Of a stretch of DNA of 64,000 bases, positions 21,701 to 34,431 are shown one piece after another. Location: positions 8,737,888 to 8,801,887 of the forward strand of contig JALGQZ010000014.1 of the NCBI GenBank assembly GCA_023105745.1, written 5' to 3'. The DNA comes from Austropuccinia psidii (lineage: Eukaryota; Basidiomycota; Pucciniomycetes; Pucciniales; Sphaerophragmiaceae). Every line of letters starts with the position of its first letter. The first letter of the stretch is position 1. Position numbers and translations under genes: made by a program. Below the pieces are notes generated by a model. It had not been told where the DNA came from and did no database searches. It was given only the letters and a program-made list of their open reading frames with translations.

Positions 21701-22044
21701 TGGAGAGGATTAGGCAGGGATGCGGAAGCCAATTCAAGTGTGAGAGTAGGCATGGTAAAGGGGTGAGATGACCAGGAGGTGGGGCAGAAATATGAGAATG
21801 CCAAACTTCCGGGTAGAACCATGAGGTGTAATTACCCAAACATTGCAAATAGTGTAGAAATGGGTTTGGGCTTTGAGTGACATTTGATGATTGATGTTGT
21901 CTTGACGCAGACGTGACATGACCCACTAAATCCAGTGACTATAAAGTGACACTAATGTGACTGAAGAAAGATTTTATACTTACCTCTGTGCGACGTGAAG
22001 TCAATCCCTGACAATTGACGCAAGATTTGCCCTGGTGGTTGGTC

Positions 22045-22835
22045 CAAAACTCTGATGTTCATTTTGTGTCCCTATCACTAATGATAATCTTAGGAACTCC
22101 ACAGGTGGCTATTATGTTATTTCAAAATAACAGTGTGGTATCAATGGCTGTATCCTCTTTGTGACATGGTAGGCACCTCACACTCTTGCTGAACCTATAA
22201 ACTGTGATAATGCAAGGATTTAAGTTCTCTTTGCCTCCTGGTACAAGTCCTGTAACCCAGTCCATGTTGATGGTTTCCCATGGGTGCTTGAGTTCTTTTA
22301 TTTGTTGAAGTAACACATACTTCTTACCATGTTTTCTATTTGCCTTTTGGAATCTTTCACAAGTGCTGATGTATTCACTCAACTCTTGTTCCCATTTGGG
22401 CCACCAAGCTGTTCTTCTTAACCTCTCCTTGGTTCTGTCCTCACCCATGTGTCCCATATAGGGGCAGTCATGGCAGTCTTGTAGGATCAAGGATATATGG
22501 TCCCTGTCTACTATGGTGAGGCAACTAGTGTTCTTTTCTCTATGGTAGATCAGGCCATCTATAAGGAAGAATTTTTTATCCTTATAGGCCCTCAACCAAG
22601 GTTCCAGTTCTGGGCGCCGGTATTTTTGTTGAAGGAGTTGGAACAATATGCCACACTGTTTGTGTTTGACATATGTCGTTATCACCGCATTGAAGAATTC
22701 ATTATGCACTTCTGAGGAACTTCTTCCCAGTATGGGAGTTTCTGTTCCTTCTGAATCAGTGTCTCCACTGTTTGGGGTACCACTTTTTGGTTCACATTCA
22801 GAAGATCTGAAGTTCTTCCTCCTATCTATTTCCAT
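22045..22835 (-). pseudogene. pol: Integrase fragment of element C1
   Basis: The frame 22122-22835 carries an integrase zinc-finger region (CHDCPYMGHMGEDRTKERL) and the start of the core (INMDWVTG with the first catalytic Asp). The second zinc Cys is replaced: CERFQKAN, where A1 has CDRCQKAN. C2 also has Phe at this place, so the change predates the split of the two C copies. Near 22060 the second Asp region (IISDRDTK) has an in-frame stop. The core is cut by D1 at 22038, losing the catalytic Glu. Confidence 0.75.
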
Positions 22836-23026
22836 GAAATGGATAGGGATCTTGGCTGCTACTACAGGGTCATAAGCTGGGTTGCTTTTGACATTATCCG
22901 GTGGCCATCTGCATTGGTACGACTTTTAACTTCATTGTATATGATGGTCATATTGCCCCTATACTCTTGAATGGCTATTTGCCACCTGAACATGTGTCTT
23001 TTGGTAGTCTTCATGTTCATTAAAGA

Positions 23027-24361
23027 CTATAAGGCTGTGCAGTCTGTGTAGACTTCAAAGACTGTACCCTCAAAATAATAGTGGAGTTTTTCCAGGGCCC
23101 AGACTAAGATTAGCCATTCAGTCTGGGTGGCCCCAAACCTGGCTTCTGAATCTTTCAGCTGCCTAGAGATGTAGCATATTACTCCCTCTCTTGGTTCACC
23201 ATCCAAAATTTGTCTCTGGTGAAGGGCTGCCACTAAGCCTTGGCTGCATGCTTCATCTATGTATAACTGGAATAGTAGCTCAAAGTAAGGTAAGATGAGC
23301 TCAGGTGCATTGGTTAGTCCATTTTTGATCCTCTCATATGCATCCCTCCTTTCCTTGGTAATTTCAAAACCTACATCTTTTGAACATAACTTGTACAGAC
23401 TACTAGTTATGTGGGCAAAATTTCTGATGTGGTTTCTGTAGTAGCTACCCAATCCAAGGAAATATTTCTCCTCTTCACCATTCTTTGGTACTGGTTCTCA
23501 CAGTACTGCTCCTACTTTATTCTGGTCTATGGCCAGACTAAGACCTGAGACTTTATGTCCTACAGCTAGTAACTCTTGTTGGACAAAACTTCACTTTTTA
23601 AGCAAAATTTTAAGATTAATGGGGGTGCATTTACTTAGCACTGTGTCTATGTACTGCACATGATCCTCCCATGTGTCTGAGTGTATAATGATTTCATCAA
23701 TATATACTACCATCCAGCCTTCCGATATTTCCTCTTGAAATATTGTGTCCATCATTGTTTGGATGTGGGCTGGTGCATTCTTGATGCCAAACAGAATCCT
23801 GGTATACTCATATATGCCCATATGACATATCATTCTGAGTAATTTCATGGAGTTTGGTTTAACTCCATTCTGGCTAAAAACCTTCATACAATCCATTTGG
23901 GTTATGTATTTTGCTTTTGCCAGTTTGTCTAAGGCATGAGGTATCCTAGGTATAGGGTACCTGTCAGCTTTTGTGTAGTTGTTCAGAGCTCTGAAATCTC
24001 CACACAGTCTAGCTTTGCCATCATTCCAGGTGATCAAGACAGGAGTGGTGATGTCCACTATCTCATTGTTTCCAATCTTTCTGATCACATTCATGTCTAG
24101 GAGTTCATTGATGTGTTTTTTAATTTCTTTCCTAGTCTCCATACTTTCTGGGTATGGCGGTCCCCTGAGCATGGGTGGATAAGGTCTTTCCACATCCAGA
24201 TATAGTTCTATATCATGGCCTCTAATTTTGCATAATGGTTGTTCACCAATGGAAAATGCTGGTCTATTCTTCCTCAATATCTTCAGAAAGCTTAGTTTGT
24301 GTTTACTGGCGAGGGTAGTGCTAAACTGGCCCTCTCTGAATTCATTCAGTAGTTCTTCCAC
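23027..24361 (-). pseudogene. pol: Reverse transcriptase and RNase H of element C1
   Basis: RT frame 23591-24361 (256 residues): fingers and palm with GDFRALNNYT and the active-site box YIDE, in which the second catalytic Asp is Glu (GAA codon). The frame breaks between 23452 and 23591. RNase H frame 23027-23452 keeps [15 protein letters not shown] and YTDC segments with an extra residue in the first motif. A stop after YTDCTAL ends this frame. The dead RT box and multiple breaks mark it as a relic. Confidence 0.8.
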
Positions 24362-24548
24362 TGGATCCTGGGCAGATATTTGGTATATATGAAGTGAAAT
24401 CCCCTTTTCCTTGTTGGTACCAATGGTAATGTGCCTGTTTTAACTATTTTAAATATCAATACCATACATACTCTGGTAATCTGTCCCCAGTAAGAACCCT
24501 TGGATGTGGGCATCATCAAGCACTACAAACTCTGGGTTGAGTCTGATA

Positions 24549-24902
24549 TTACCCTCCCTGTGGGGTATAATCATCTCGTTGATAATTTTCCCAATTAAAG
24601 TCATCTTCCCTGAAGCACTTTTTGAAGTTCTTTGCCTTTGTTGGCAAGAGCTGTTTGTCCCAATTTGGGAAGTGGTTGTCCAGATAATTTCTGGCTACTA
24701 TGGAGTAGTGTGCCCCACTGTCAATGATCAATGGGTGTTGAGCATTGTCAATGCAAACAGTCATTTTTGTGGCTGTCCCATGTATGTATGCCATTCCTTT
24801 GGTTGGTGTGACCAGGAATGTCTGTGCATCCTGTGTAGGTTTGCACAAGTCTTCATTGGCAGTGTCTTGTGGCATGCCTGCTTCAAACTTTATTTCCTGC
24901 AT
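24549..24902 (-). pseudogene. Retropepsin (aspartic protease) fragment of element C1
   Basis: 117 residues with the catalytic LIIDSGAHYSIV segment (D-S-G). The same order of motifs (AYIHGTAT upstream of the protease) is seen in C2 gag at 38815-39543. Upstream coding continues in a broken frame to about 25010. The C-terminal half of the protease and the link to RT are out of frame. Confidence 0.7.
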
Positions 24903-25012
24903 TTATAGTGGGGTTTACTCTTGGTATTACACTAGAAATTCCTCTCTTGGGCCTTTCTATTCATCAGATTTTTCTCTGATGTCATCTCCTGTAAGATGTG
25001 TCTATGAAGGTG

Positions 25013-25880
25013 GTTGATAATATTACTATTAATCAACAGTACTATGACTGTTATTATAAAATATGATAATAAAAATTATTATAAACACAATTAATTAATT
25101 AATTAATTAATTAATTATTCATTTCACTTGTTATACGCTACTAGTGATTATAACAGTAAGCAGTAATTGTCTACAAGAATCAATTACAAGAAGAATTTAA
25201 TAATAAATCTTCTTTATTAAAATAATAAAATTATTTTAATATATAATTATCTTTTATAAGAGTAATGATAAAAATAACCCTTGAAGAAAACTATTAATAG
25301 AGGAAAACTTTAAGAATTAAATCAAAACACTCAGTTATACTCCAAAGATCTTATTGAGAGATAATAGTAGAGAAATTTGACCAATAATTGTGGATTTAAA
25401 TGATCAAAATTGATTTATAACAGGATGACAACAATATAAGCTTTATTTCTATGATTCCAAGTCTTTCTGATTGATTCTGAAAGAATAAAGCACTTAAGAA
25501 ATAGCTTTAACTAATACTTACTTGTTGGTAATAATGGTATAATGGAATAATGTGATGATTTTGGAAAAAACAGCAAGAGGAGGCCTCTTTTAAGTCAAAA
25601 ACAGCTCACAGAGGCGTTCCATAGAGCAAACTGAAAAACCAGTGAGTGATAAAACATCAAACCTTTTTGGATTATTGATTGCGTCATCTGTTGTCATGCA
25701 AGATTATCACGATTACTTAATAGAGGTTTTTATGTGACTACCAACCCATTTATGGTTAAGAATCAAAGAAGTAACAACTGTAAATCTTCTTTTATTCCAA
25801 AATAATCATTGATTTCTCAAAGCTATCAATTTTATTGGAAATTTCATCACAGAATGTATTTTCTGTAAATGTTGAAAGAT
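25013..25880. mobile_element. AT-rich LTR-like segment between C1 and B2
   Basis: Contains a (TTAA)n run at 25090-25117. No ORF of note. Its base pattern (short T-runs, A/T blocks) resembles the R-U5 parts of the A-type LTRs on the minus strand, but I could not align it. Tentatively a separate LTR or the unrecognised far-left part of B2. Confidence 0.3.
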
Positions 25881-27122
25881 TCTGTGTTTCTTGAAAAGAA
25901 GAAGTATTTGTGCCATGAAGGCATTAATTGACCTCTGAAGGAGCTATTTATATTAAAAACTCATAAATGGATGACATTATTTGGGGAATTTACATATTAA
26001 TAACACCTCAATGTGCTATTTATTCTAAAAGGAATTTTAAAATGGCCCCCAAAAGCAAACAAGACTTTTTTAAAAAACTGTAAAAATTCTTATTTTTCAC
26101 TGTGTATATTTTTTAACAGCTCAAAGGCATTTATGGGTAACAGAAATTCTGAACCATAAAGGGGATGGACTTGAAATAAAGTCTTAGTCACAATGATGAT
26201 TCCAAAAGGAAGAGTTGTGGCATCATAAGGGTCATTTTATGAATAAAACACTCAAATTATGACCATTCAATTATGTCATATTACTTGTAAATACTCCCAA
26301 GAGCACCAATTTTTACTGATTGGCACAAATTACAACCTTTAACCAAACAGTTCTATGATCTTGATTGTGATTCAGGATCATTTCTTTTGAAATGTGATTT
26401 TTACTCAGATATATCAATTTTTAGGTTATTTTATACTTAAAATCAAACAAAAAAAATACTATTAAGTTTAGTTTAAAAAAGGAACTATGTGAACTTACTG
26501 TATTTTTATTTATTCTCATCAAAATCACTATAAAAAATAAGGGGTGGGTAAACTTATTTCTTACACTATCCCTTATAGTGGAAGTTTTGGGGGAATGAGA
26601 ACATATCCTCTTCAAAATTTTAAAACCAACGCAAGATTTTTAAATGGAGAGGGTGGCCCTCATCAAAACAGATATTATTTTCAAAAAATCAACCAATTAA
26701 TCTTAAAATTAATTTTTAATCATCTTATTATTATAATTTTTTTTCATTTTTCATTTTTTATATAACATGTATAGTTTAGGAGTACAGAAGAACCAAAAGA
26801 AATTATTTTCAAAAATATAAAGAGAATTGGAAAACATACTTATTAAGAACACTGAAAATGAATATCACTTATAAAAAAATAAAAAAAATCAAGATCTCCT
26901 TATGGATTGACCTTTGGACAACACCAGAACTTGGAAATTTCTTTCATTCTGGATTGAAACTCATTTGGAATTCAAGAATCACTTGTCAGGATATATGGAA
27001 TGAAGGATGACTCACTGGATTAGTTATGAATTCAGGACTCACTTAACATGATGGACAACAAGATCATGTGAACACTCAACTCAATTTTCCTTTGGGATTT
27101 TGAAGAAGCTTGAAGACTCAAG

Positions 27123-27610
27123 AGGACCTCAGCATGACACTAAACTGCTTCCCCTGTAGACTTGGGCAGGGAAAATTATAATAAAAAACAGCCAAGAAGC
27201 TGGGGGGACTGTACTAGTCAGGAGCAGTGCTGAAGGACCATTTTTGTTTTTAGCATGACAATGAACTGCTCCCTTTGTGTAACAGGAACAAGGGGTTTCA
27301 CAGGTGTTTAGCATTATCAAATTGGCCACAATGAACAAAGTGAAGTCCCAAGCCATCAATTAAGACAAGAGCATTCCTCATCAAGAAATATATCAACCAG
27401 AAGAATCTTAAATTTAATGGGAATCATGAATATTGAAGAATAATATAGGAGTCTAGTGGGAAAAAAATCAATGCCAAAGGAGCTCCAGAATAAAGATAAG
27501 CCCTTGGGTTAGGCCAGGAGGTCCTTGCATTACTTAAACTGCAGGACTTGTATACCTAATATACAGGGGTTACACACCTAGTTGTAGGTCCTTTATGACC
27601 TTAAACTACA
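27123..27610 (+). repeat. Four hairpin/tail units in the B2 leader
   Basis: Counterparts of the B1 units at about 27123, 27244-27261, 27519-27535 and 27586-27601. In the second unit the left arm became TTGTT but still pairs with GACAA by a G-U pair. The third unit lost one pair (TACTT). The fourth keeps AGGTC/GACCT. Tails stay close to AAACTGC or AAACTAC. Confidence 0.6.
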
Positions 27611-27679
27611 TTTTTTATGGAAGAAAGAAGAAAAAAAGAATTTAGAAGACCTTGATATTAAAAAAATCACTAATTAAAG

Positions 27680-30600
27680 ATGGATCACTAAATTTTAGCA
27701 GCCAAATATAAATCAGTCCTGAAGAAGGTGAGACCAGTCAATGAGCCAATGCCTCAAGACCTTAACACACCTTTGTAAAGACCACTTTTTTCAAGCGATC
27801 CTTATGAAACACCCTTATCACCAAATCCACCTATATTTCAAGAAAACTTCAAGGTCACCCATGAAAGACTGCAAGAAGTAGATTTTGGCCCGCCAGGATG
27901 GTTATCAAATGAAGAAATCAATTTACTCAAAAATGTTATTACTTTAAGGGAAAAAGCAATAGCCTTCTGTGAAGAAGAAAGAGGATTACCCAAGCACTTG
28001 TATGAAAAACCTTACAAAATACCAGTAATACCTCATGAACCTTGGAAGAAGAAATCAATTTTACCTCAGTTTACTGAATTAATCAGAGAAAGATTCAGGA
28101 CTGGATTTTATGAGAAATCCACTTCAAGCTACACAAGCACAATTTTTTTGTGTGTCCAAATCAAATGGGAAACTCAGAATTGTCCATGCCCTTCAAGAGC
28201 TCAACAAAGTCACCATCAAGGATGCTGGCTTACCACCTCACATTGGAGAATTTGTAGATGCATTTGCAGGCAGAGCATGTTATGAGCTAGGAGACATCAT
28301 GGGAGGATATGATGAAAGAGAATTAGATGTCACTACAAGACCCCTCGCCACTTTTGAAACACCCCTTGGAAGGATGCAACTCACAAGACTACCCCAAGGA
28401 GCCACCAACTCAGTAGCAGTATACCAAGCCCAAATGACCTGGATACTCTAAGAAGAAATACCAGAAAGTGTAGGAATTTTCATTGATGATGGAGGAATAA
28501 AAGGACCAAGATCCCTTTACAACCAAGAAACGCTACCAGAAAACCCCTCAATCAGAAGATTTATATGGGAATATGCCATGACATTAGAAAGAATTTTATT
28601 CAGAATTGAAGCAGGACTGACAATCTCAGCATCAAAGTTTGCATGCTGTGTTCCAGCTTTAGACATAGTTGGGCATGTTGTATCATTCAAAGGAAGAACA
28701 ATTTCAAAACAAAAGATCAACGAAATTCAAAATTGGCCAACACCTCTTAACAAGAAGGAAATAAGGGGACTTCTTGGAATTTGTGCCTATGTAAGGATGT
28801 TCATTGAAAACTTCTCACAAGTTGCATCACCACTCAGAAGGCTCACCAGAGAAGATGTTGACTGGGACTGGGATCAAAAATGTGAAGAAGCTTTCCATAA
28901 GCTCAGAAGAATAGTTGGATAAAAAATAACACTCAAGAAATTTGATTATGACAAAGGAGAAGGAAAAATTAAGCTAGCAGTAGATTCAAGCTACATTGCT
29001 GCAGGGGAAGTACTCACTCCAGAAGATAAAGAAGGAAAATACAGACCAGTACTATATGAATCAACAACTTTTTCAAAATTGGAATCAAAATACTCACAGC
29101 CCCAATTAGAACTCTGTGGAGTTGCAAGGATTCTCAAGAAGCTTCAAAAAATACTTTGGGGACAACATTTTGACTTATAGGTTGATTCCAAGGCCTTAAT
29201 TAAAATGATCAACACCCCTTGCTTACCCAATGCCCCATGACAAGAAGGGGGCTTTCATTCAGCTATTTTCCTTTGATTTGGTACACAAACCAGGGAAAAA
29301 TTTCACTATTCCAGATGGGTTATCCAGAATTCCAAAACACTCAGAAGAAGAGAATGAAGATGCACCAGAATTTGGTGAAGATTGGATCAAGCTACACCCT
29401 GGATTTGGGGCTAAGAATGTAAATTCACTCCATTTTTCAGGAATACAAGTACCAACCAAAAAAGAAGCATTTTGGAATAGAATTCAAGAATACTTAAGTA
29501 CAATGAAAAAACCACAATCAAGTAAAGATGAATAATTCAGAAGGATAAAAAGAAGGTCATCCAACTTTTAATTGGAAGATGGCCAGCTCAAAAGAAGAAA
29601 TAACTCAAACCCTCAATAGGTGATATCAACTCAAGAAGCTCAAAGCTACATTTTTAAGTCACTTCATGAATAAATGGGCCACAGAGGGTAAAATGAAGTT
29701 TATAGAAGAATTAAAGCAAGATTTTGGGGGGAAGGAATGAAGAAATAAGTCAATAAATGGTTTCAATCTTGCCTAGCCTGCGAAAAGCAAAGTCAAAACT
29801 TACAAAGGGAACAAGGAAAATCTACAGCAACATCAACAATCTTTGGAAGGGTTAGTATGGATACAATTCGTATCACATCTGGAAGATGGAAGTATCTGGC
29901 TGTGGCCGGAGATGATTTTCCAGGATGGCCAGAAACAGTTGGACTAGTCAAATTAACAGCAAAAGCAGTTTCAGAATGGTTCAACTCAGAATAGATATGC
30001 AGGTATGGCTTACCAAGATTAGTAACCTCTGATGGGGGGGAAGAGCTTGGAAAAGAATTAAAAGATTCAGTAAAGAAAGCAGGATCAAGGATAAGAGTCA
30101 CCACAACCTATTACCCAGAGTCTCAAGGAATGGTGGAAAGGGGCTATCAAAAACTCAAAGATGCACTAGTCAAAATGTGTGGGAAAAGTGGAGGAAAATG
30201 GAAAAAATATCTACCACTAGTGACATTGGCTGACAGAATTTCCACTCAAAGAAAAACTGGTTTCTCACCATTTGAACTCCAATTTGGAGAACTACCAGTA
30301 TTACCAATTGACATTGAAACAAAAACATCTTTAGCAGTAGAATGGCACAAAATATCCATAACTGAGGAGTTATTGGAAGCCAGATCTAAACAATTAGAAG
30401 GAAAAGAAGGAATGAGAAGGAAAGCAGCAGAAAAATTCAAAAAATCAAGGGAGGACTCAATGAAATATTGGGATAGAAGAATGGAACACCAACTAAGATC
30501 ACCACTTAATCCAGGAGATTTGGTCCTGGTTTAGAACAAAGCAATAGAAATTAATTGGGGACTACTTTTAAAAAACAAAGGGAATGGACCCTGCAGAGTA

Positions 30601-30807
30601 ATCAGACAAATAAACAATGGACCATATGAATTTGAGGAGCTGGATGGAACAGAATTAGCAAGAATATTTGCAGAATCTCAAGTCAAGAGGGTTTACCCAA
30701 GAGGAAAGGTAGACACAAAAGAAGACACAGAAGAAGAACAAAGTGAATAAGATGAATCAATAAATGATGAAGAGGTATTTGAGCAGACCACAGAATCAGA
30801 TGAATAA
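27680..30807 (+). pseudogene. pol: Pol of element B2, multiply broken
   Basis: Same layout as B1 pol, starting at ATG 27680. Lesions: TAA at codon 4 (27689-27691), a stop near 27773, a frameshift in a T-run near 28143, TAA at 28449-28451 (shared with B1), TAA at 28919-28921, and several more through RNase H and integrase, including stops in the zinc-finger region near 29675-29760. The FIDD box is intact. Integrase residues survive in pieces (MVERG near 30130). Bases 28348-28919 are almost identical to 14429-15000 of B1 while flanking coding sequence differs by roughly one base in ten. Confidence 0.8.
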
Positions 30808-30858
30808 CAGGGAGGTCTCACCTGGAATGCTGGGGACAGCATTAAATGGAGAGGGGGA

Positions 30859-32722
30859 TGTGGTATTCCATACCATTTTTTTCGCCAGGCTCAAGCTCAT
30901 AGTACCCCATAGCAGCAGTAAATCCAGCCTACAGGCAGACTTACACTCGGAATTTACACCAAAAGGTCAATTTTACAGCAAGAAGCTGGATTTAACTCAT
31001 AAACCATGGCACAGGAACCAAAGGTCAGTGTATTTCTTTAAATAAATACTTCAATTTCATTATTCATATGTAAAAAATCAACCTATATATATAAAACTAG
31101 TTACAGAAAATAAGGCACCACCCAACCTTACACCCCCTTATAGCCACAGGGCTCTCACAGCATGAAAATGACACATGCATTAGTTACACAGCCACCTTGA
31201 ATTCAACATAGAAAGTCACATGATGCAAAGCTAAATTCCATGTAATTTGTAATCAGAATTCTTTACACTACTCATCACCTCATGCAAACCAAAGCTAGTT
31301 ACAACAAGCTGCATGCAGTGCACAATTTTAATTGAATTGCAACCACATGACTTTGCACAGTATGTGTCAAACTCAAAAAACACATTATCCCATATAAACA
31401 GTTAGTTCATCAGTGAAAGAAATTATCACCTTACCTCATTTTCAAGTTCAAAAAGAAGAACCAATAACCATTACACCTGCATAAATTAAACAACCACTTC
31501 TACAAAGCCTAAAGTATGACATATGCAAAGCAAATACAAAGTCATCATGTGATACTACACCCACCAACAGAATATCATGTGACAGAAAAAAGCTGTGCAC
31601 AAGAAAAATCCTCAGCCAAAATGAAATCACCTCATGCATGGAAGTAAAATCCAAGAATATCACATCATAATTAGTTCACCAAAAGACCATCATGTGATGA
31701 ATGAAGGCTGTGCAGAGAAAAAATTATCACAAAACCTTCAATCACCTGACCCATTCAAGAAAGGTTCTCACCGAAAATGGAGTCACATAATGAAATCAAG
31801 AGGAATTAAAGGGGAAAAGGACAGCTGCCATGGGGGCCCCCTGGGCTCCCAAAAGGTATAAATAGAGGGGCTCTCTCCCCCAAAATTTGAAAATCCCCCA
31901 TGCACATTATATCCCTTGCACAGTAGAGGCATAGGAATAATTCATCCCTCACCTGGGAGGTAGTCCAGAGAATCATAGTGAATTTACTTTACCATTAGTT
32001 AAGCTCAGTGCAAGTACAGTGTTCAAGATTGCCCAATTGCTAAGCTCAGTGGAATCTTAGTATTGAAAAAAATTATTATTAAATTATCCAGAACCCAAGA
32101 TTAGGGTTACTACTCTATTAAAATATTTTATCCAGTAAAATCACCACCATTTATCAAGATCTTAAAATTACTTACCCCTTTAAAAATACAATATTAAAGA
32201 ATCTTATCTCTTAAATTCAACAAATACTATTTTATCTCATTATTAAACACTGTTGAAAAATAACAAACCTTTAAAAAATTATTTCACTCTATTGTAACTC
32301 TACCTTAACAAAATTACCTTTATCAAAACTCAAGAAAATTTCCAGAACATCTTAAAAAACCCATCTTACAAAAGGACTTTTAACCAAGAAGAAACAACTC
32401 ACCTCAATTCAACCATAAAAAATAAAAATTAAAACAGACAAGTATATCATTGAATATAAAAATTAACCAAATTACTGACATTTCTTTGTATTGTTATATA
32501 TTGAATAGGCCTGATCTGAGACTGCTGAATTTTGCCTTCTGCAGTTGTAAATCCATCTACTAATTTTATTTTGGTTTGTGAGCTCAAAGGAAGATTTTGT
32601 TCAGTATTTTAGGAGGGTAAGGAAATACACCCTTGCCACCCTTGGTTACAGGATCTATTAGCAATTAAAAACTAGTTACCTGTGATTTCCCCCTCCAGGT
32701 ACTGCCTCATTTTAATCCCACA
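30859..32722 (+). mobile_element. 3' LTR of element B2
   Basis: Starts TGTGGTATTCC after a purine tract (GAGAGGGGGA), ends AATCCCACA, 1864 bp. TATA box at 31857-31864 followed by GAGGGGCTCTC. U3 again holds repeated CATGTG/CACATG motifs (for example near 31545, 31577 and 31690). Confidence 0.8.
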
Positions 32723-32892
32723 CTATGATTGTGCGGCTCGTGTATTTGGAAATTGATGGTTTTCCTCTTTCTTTTGATACCTTTTGAGCTGATTTCGTTC
32801 AGCTCCATGCTTTTGTGGTATCTTTGCTTTACCATTGATTAATGGTATTTGGCTGTCATACCTGTGCTCTGTTTTTGAGTCACAGGCTGACA
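32723..32892 (-). mobile_element. Stub of the 3' LTR of element C2
   Basis: Matches 43131-43300 (the start of the C2 5' LTR) and the first part of the C3 LTR at 59530. On the minus strand the LTR begins TGTCAGCCTGTGACTC at 32892, immediately after a polypurine tract (AGAGGAAGGGTA). The remainder is missing where B2 inserted. Confidence 0.75.
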
Positions 32893-34431
32893 TACCCTTC
32901 CTCTAAAAAAAGGATCATCATTGATGAGATTTTTCAGTCCACCTAGAGGCCCGAATCTCCTTAGATGAAGGTTCCCATCTGGTATGGCATCTTCATCCTG
33001 GCCTTGATTAATTTCTTCCCAGTTCCAGGGAAGCCTTCCTATTCCACTATTTCTGGTGGACTGGGACTTTTCTTCCTGCAGGGGAACATATACTCCTCTG
33101 TTTGGAAGTATGCCTTAACCAAACGTAATGGGAATACTTGGTATTTCCTAGAAAATTCCTCTGTAAGTTTGACCTCCACTGCATTTTTCCCTATCAGTTT
33201 AATGATAGTGAAGGGCCCTAAAAATGAGTCTCCTACTTTTTAGGTCCCTTAAGATTTTTGAAGTTGAGTGTGGACACTAACACCTGGTCCCCTTCTTTAA
33301 AGTCAGTTTCCATGTGGGATTGGTCCCACCTCTGCTTGTTGTATTATTTTGCCTCAGCTATGCATCTAGCAGCTGTATCACGAGCTCTCTCCCACATATA
33401 ATGGAAGTCTTTGGCTGTTGGGTAAATGGTCAGAATATTCTTCTTCAGATGGTCTACAGGCAATAGGGGATTCCACTGGTTTCTACCAGTGAGGGTGATT
33501 TCCCTTGGTAGAATGCTGACTGGTGTTGTAAGCCCATTGGACTGCAGGTAGAAGTGTAACCCAGTCATGGGTATATCCTTCATGGTCCTATGTTCCATGC
33601 CATATTCACAGAACCTTTGAAGGATATCCTCCATGGTTTGTATCATCCCTTCAGCTAGACCATCTGTCTGTGGATGGTAAGCTTTAGAAAATGCAAGCTT
33701 TTTACCTGGCATGTCACAGAGGCTGGTCCAAATTTCTGGTGTTAATTTTGGGTCCTTGTCACTAATGATGATCCTTAGGACTCCACATGTGGATATGATG
33801 TTATTCCAGAATAACAAGGCTGTATCAATTCTGTAACCCATTCCATGTTGATGGTTTCCCATGGGTTTTTGAGTTCTTCTATATGTTGAATTAGCCCATA
33901 TCTCTTCCCATGTTTTCTTTTTGCCTTCTGGAATCTTTTGCAAGCATTGAAATATTCACTCAACTGTTGTTCCCATTGGCGCCACCAAGCTGGGCTTGTT
34001 ACCCTCTCCTTGGTCCTCTCTTCACTCATGTGTCCCATATAGGGGTAATCATGACACTCTTGCAGTATCAGGGATATGTGGTCCCTGTCTACCACTGCAA
34101 GGGAGCTAGTATGCTTCTCTCTGTGATAGATTAGTCCATCTATAAGGAATGATTTATTATCCTTATATTCCCTCAAACAGGGTTCCTCTAACTGGGATTC
34201 TAGTTCTGGGCTCCTGTACTTCTGTTGGAGGAGTTGCAACAATATGCTACACTGTTTGTGTTTGGAATATGTTTTCATTACCGCACTGAGAAATTCATTA
34301 TGCAATTCTGAGGAACTTATTCCTAATATGGGAGTTTCTGTCCCTCCTGGTTCAGTGTCTCCACTATCTGGGGTACCACTTTCTGGTGCCCATTCAGAAA
34401 ATCTGCAGTTCTTCCTCCTATCTATTTCCAT
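32893..34431 (-). pseudogene. pol: Integrase and C-terminal region of element C2 pol
   Basis: Frames 33775-34431 and 33344-33943 carry the integrase zinc finger (CHDYPYMGHMSEERT; second Cys is Phe in CKRFQKAK), the core start with Glu in place of the first catalytic Asp (NMEWVTE), IISDKDPKL with the second Asp, and [11 protein letters not shown] with the Glu. About 110 bp of the core is deleted between the first and second catalytic positions compared with C1. Downstream, VLVSTLNFKNLKGPKK-like sequence (33230-33300) parallels A1 but contains stops. The final part to 32893 shows no clear chromodomain. Confidence 0.75.

Larger units (their letters stand above)
19812..22037 (-). mobile_element. 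CACTA-like transposon D1, truncated, minus orientation
   Basis: Reverse complement of D2 from its left terminus to about position 49928. The right end is the terminal inverted repeat ...GCCCTGGTG at 22037, followed by GTT and then the integrase of element C1. The left end is cut in mid-element by an A LTR. It therefore inserted into C1 and was later hit by an A element. Confidence 0.75.
22038..25012 (-). mobile_element. Ty3/gypsy element C1 fragment (protease to integrase), minus orientation
   Basis: Reading right to left: end of gag, retropepsin, RT, RNase H, integrase zinc finger and the first part of the integrase core. It is cut at 22038 by D1 and at about 25012 by an AT-rich LTR-like sequence. 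Related to A1 pol and to C2. Confidence 0.8.
25890..32722 (+). mobile_element. Ty3/gypsy element B2 (leader, pol, 3' LTR; 5' LTR missing)
   Basis: Collinear with B1. It ends ...AATCCCACA at 32722 and abuts the interior of a C-type LTR, so it inserted into the 3' LTR of C2. The leader (25890-27679) is non-coding. As in B1, no B-type 5' LTR and no gag or protease frame can be found. Confidence 0.75.

Noticed and set aside
21031..21926. Several overlapping Pro- or Gly-rich frames on both strands
   Set aside because: They overlap in all frames over the GC-rich subterminal repeats of D1 and lack homology to D2 at protein level.
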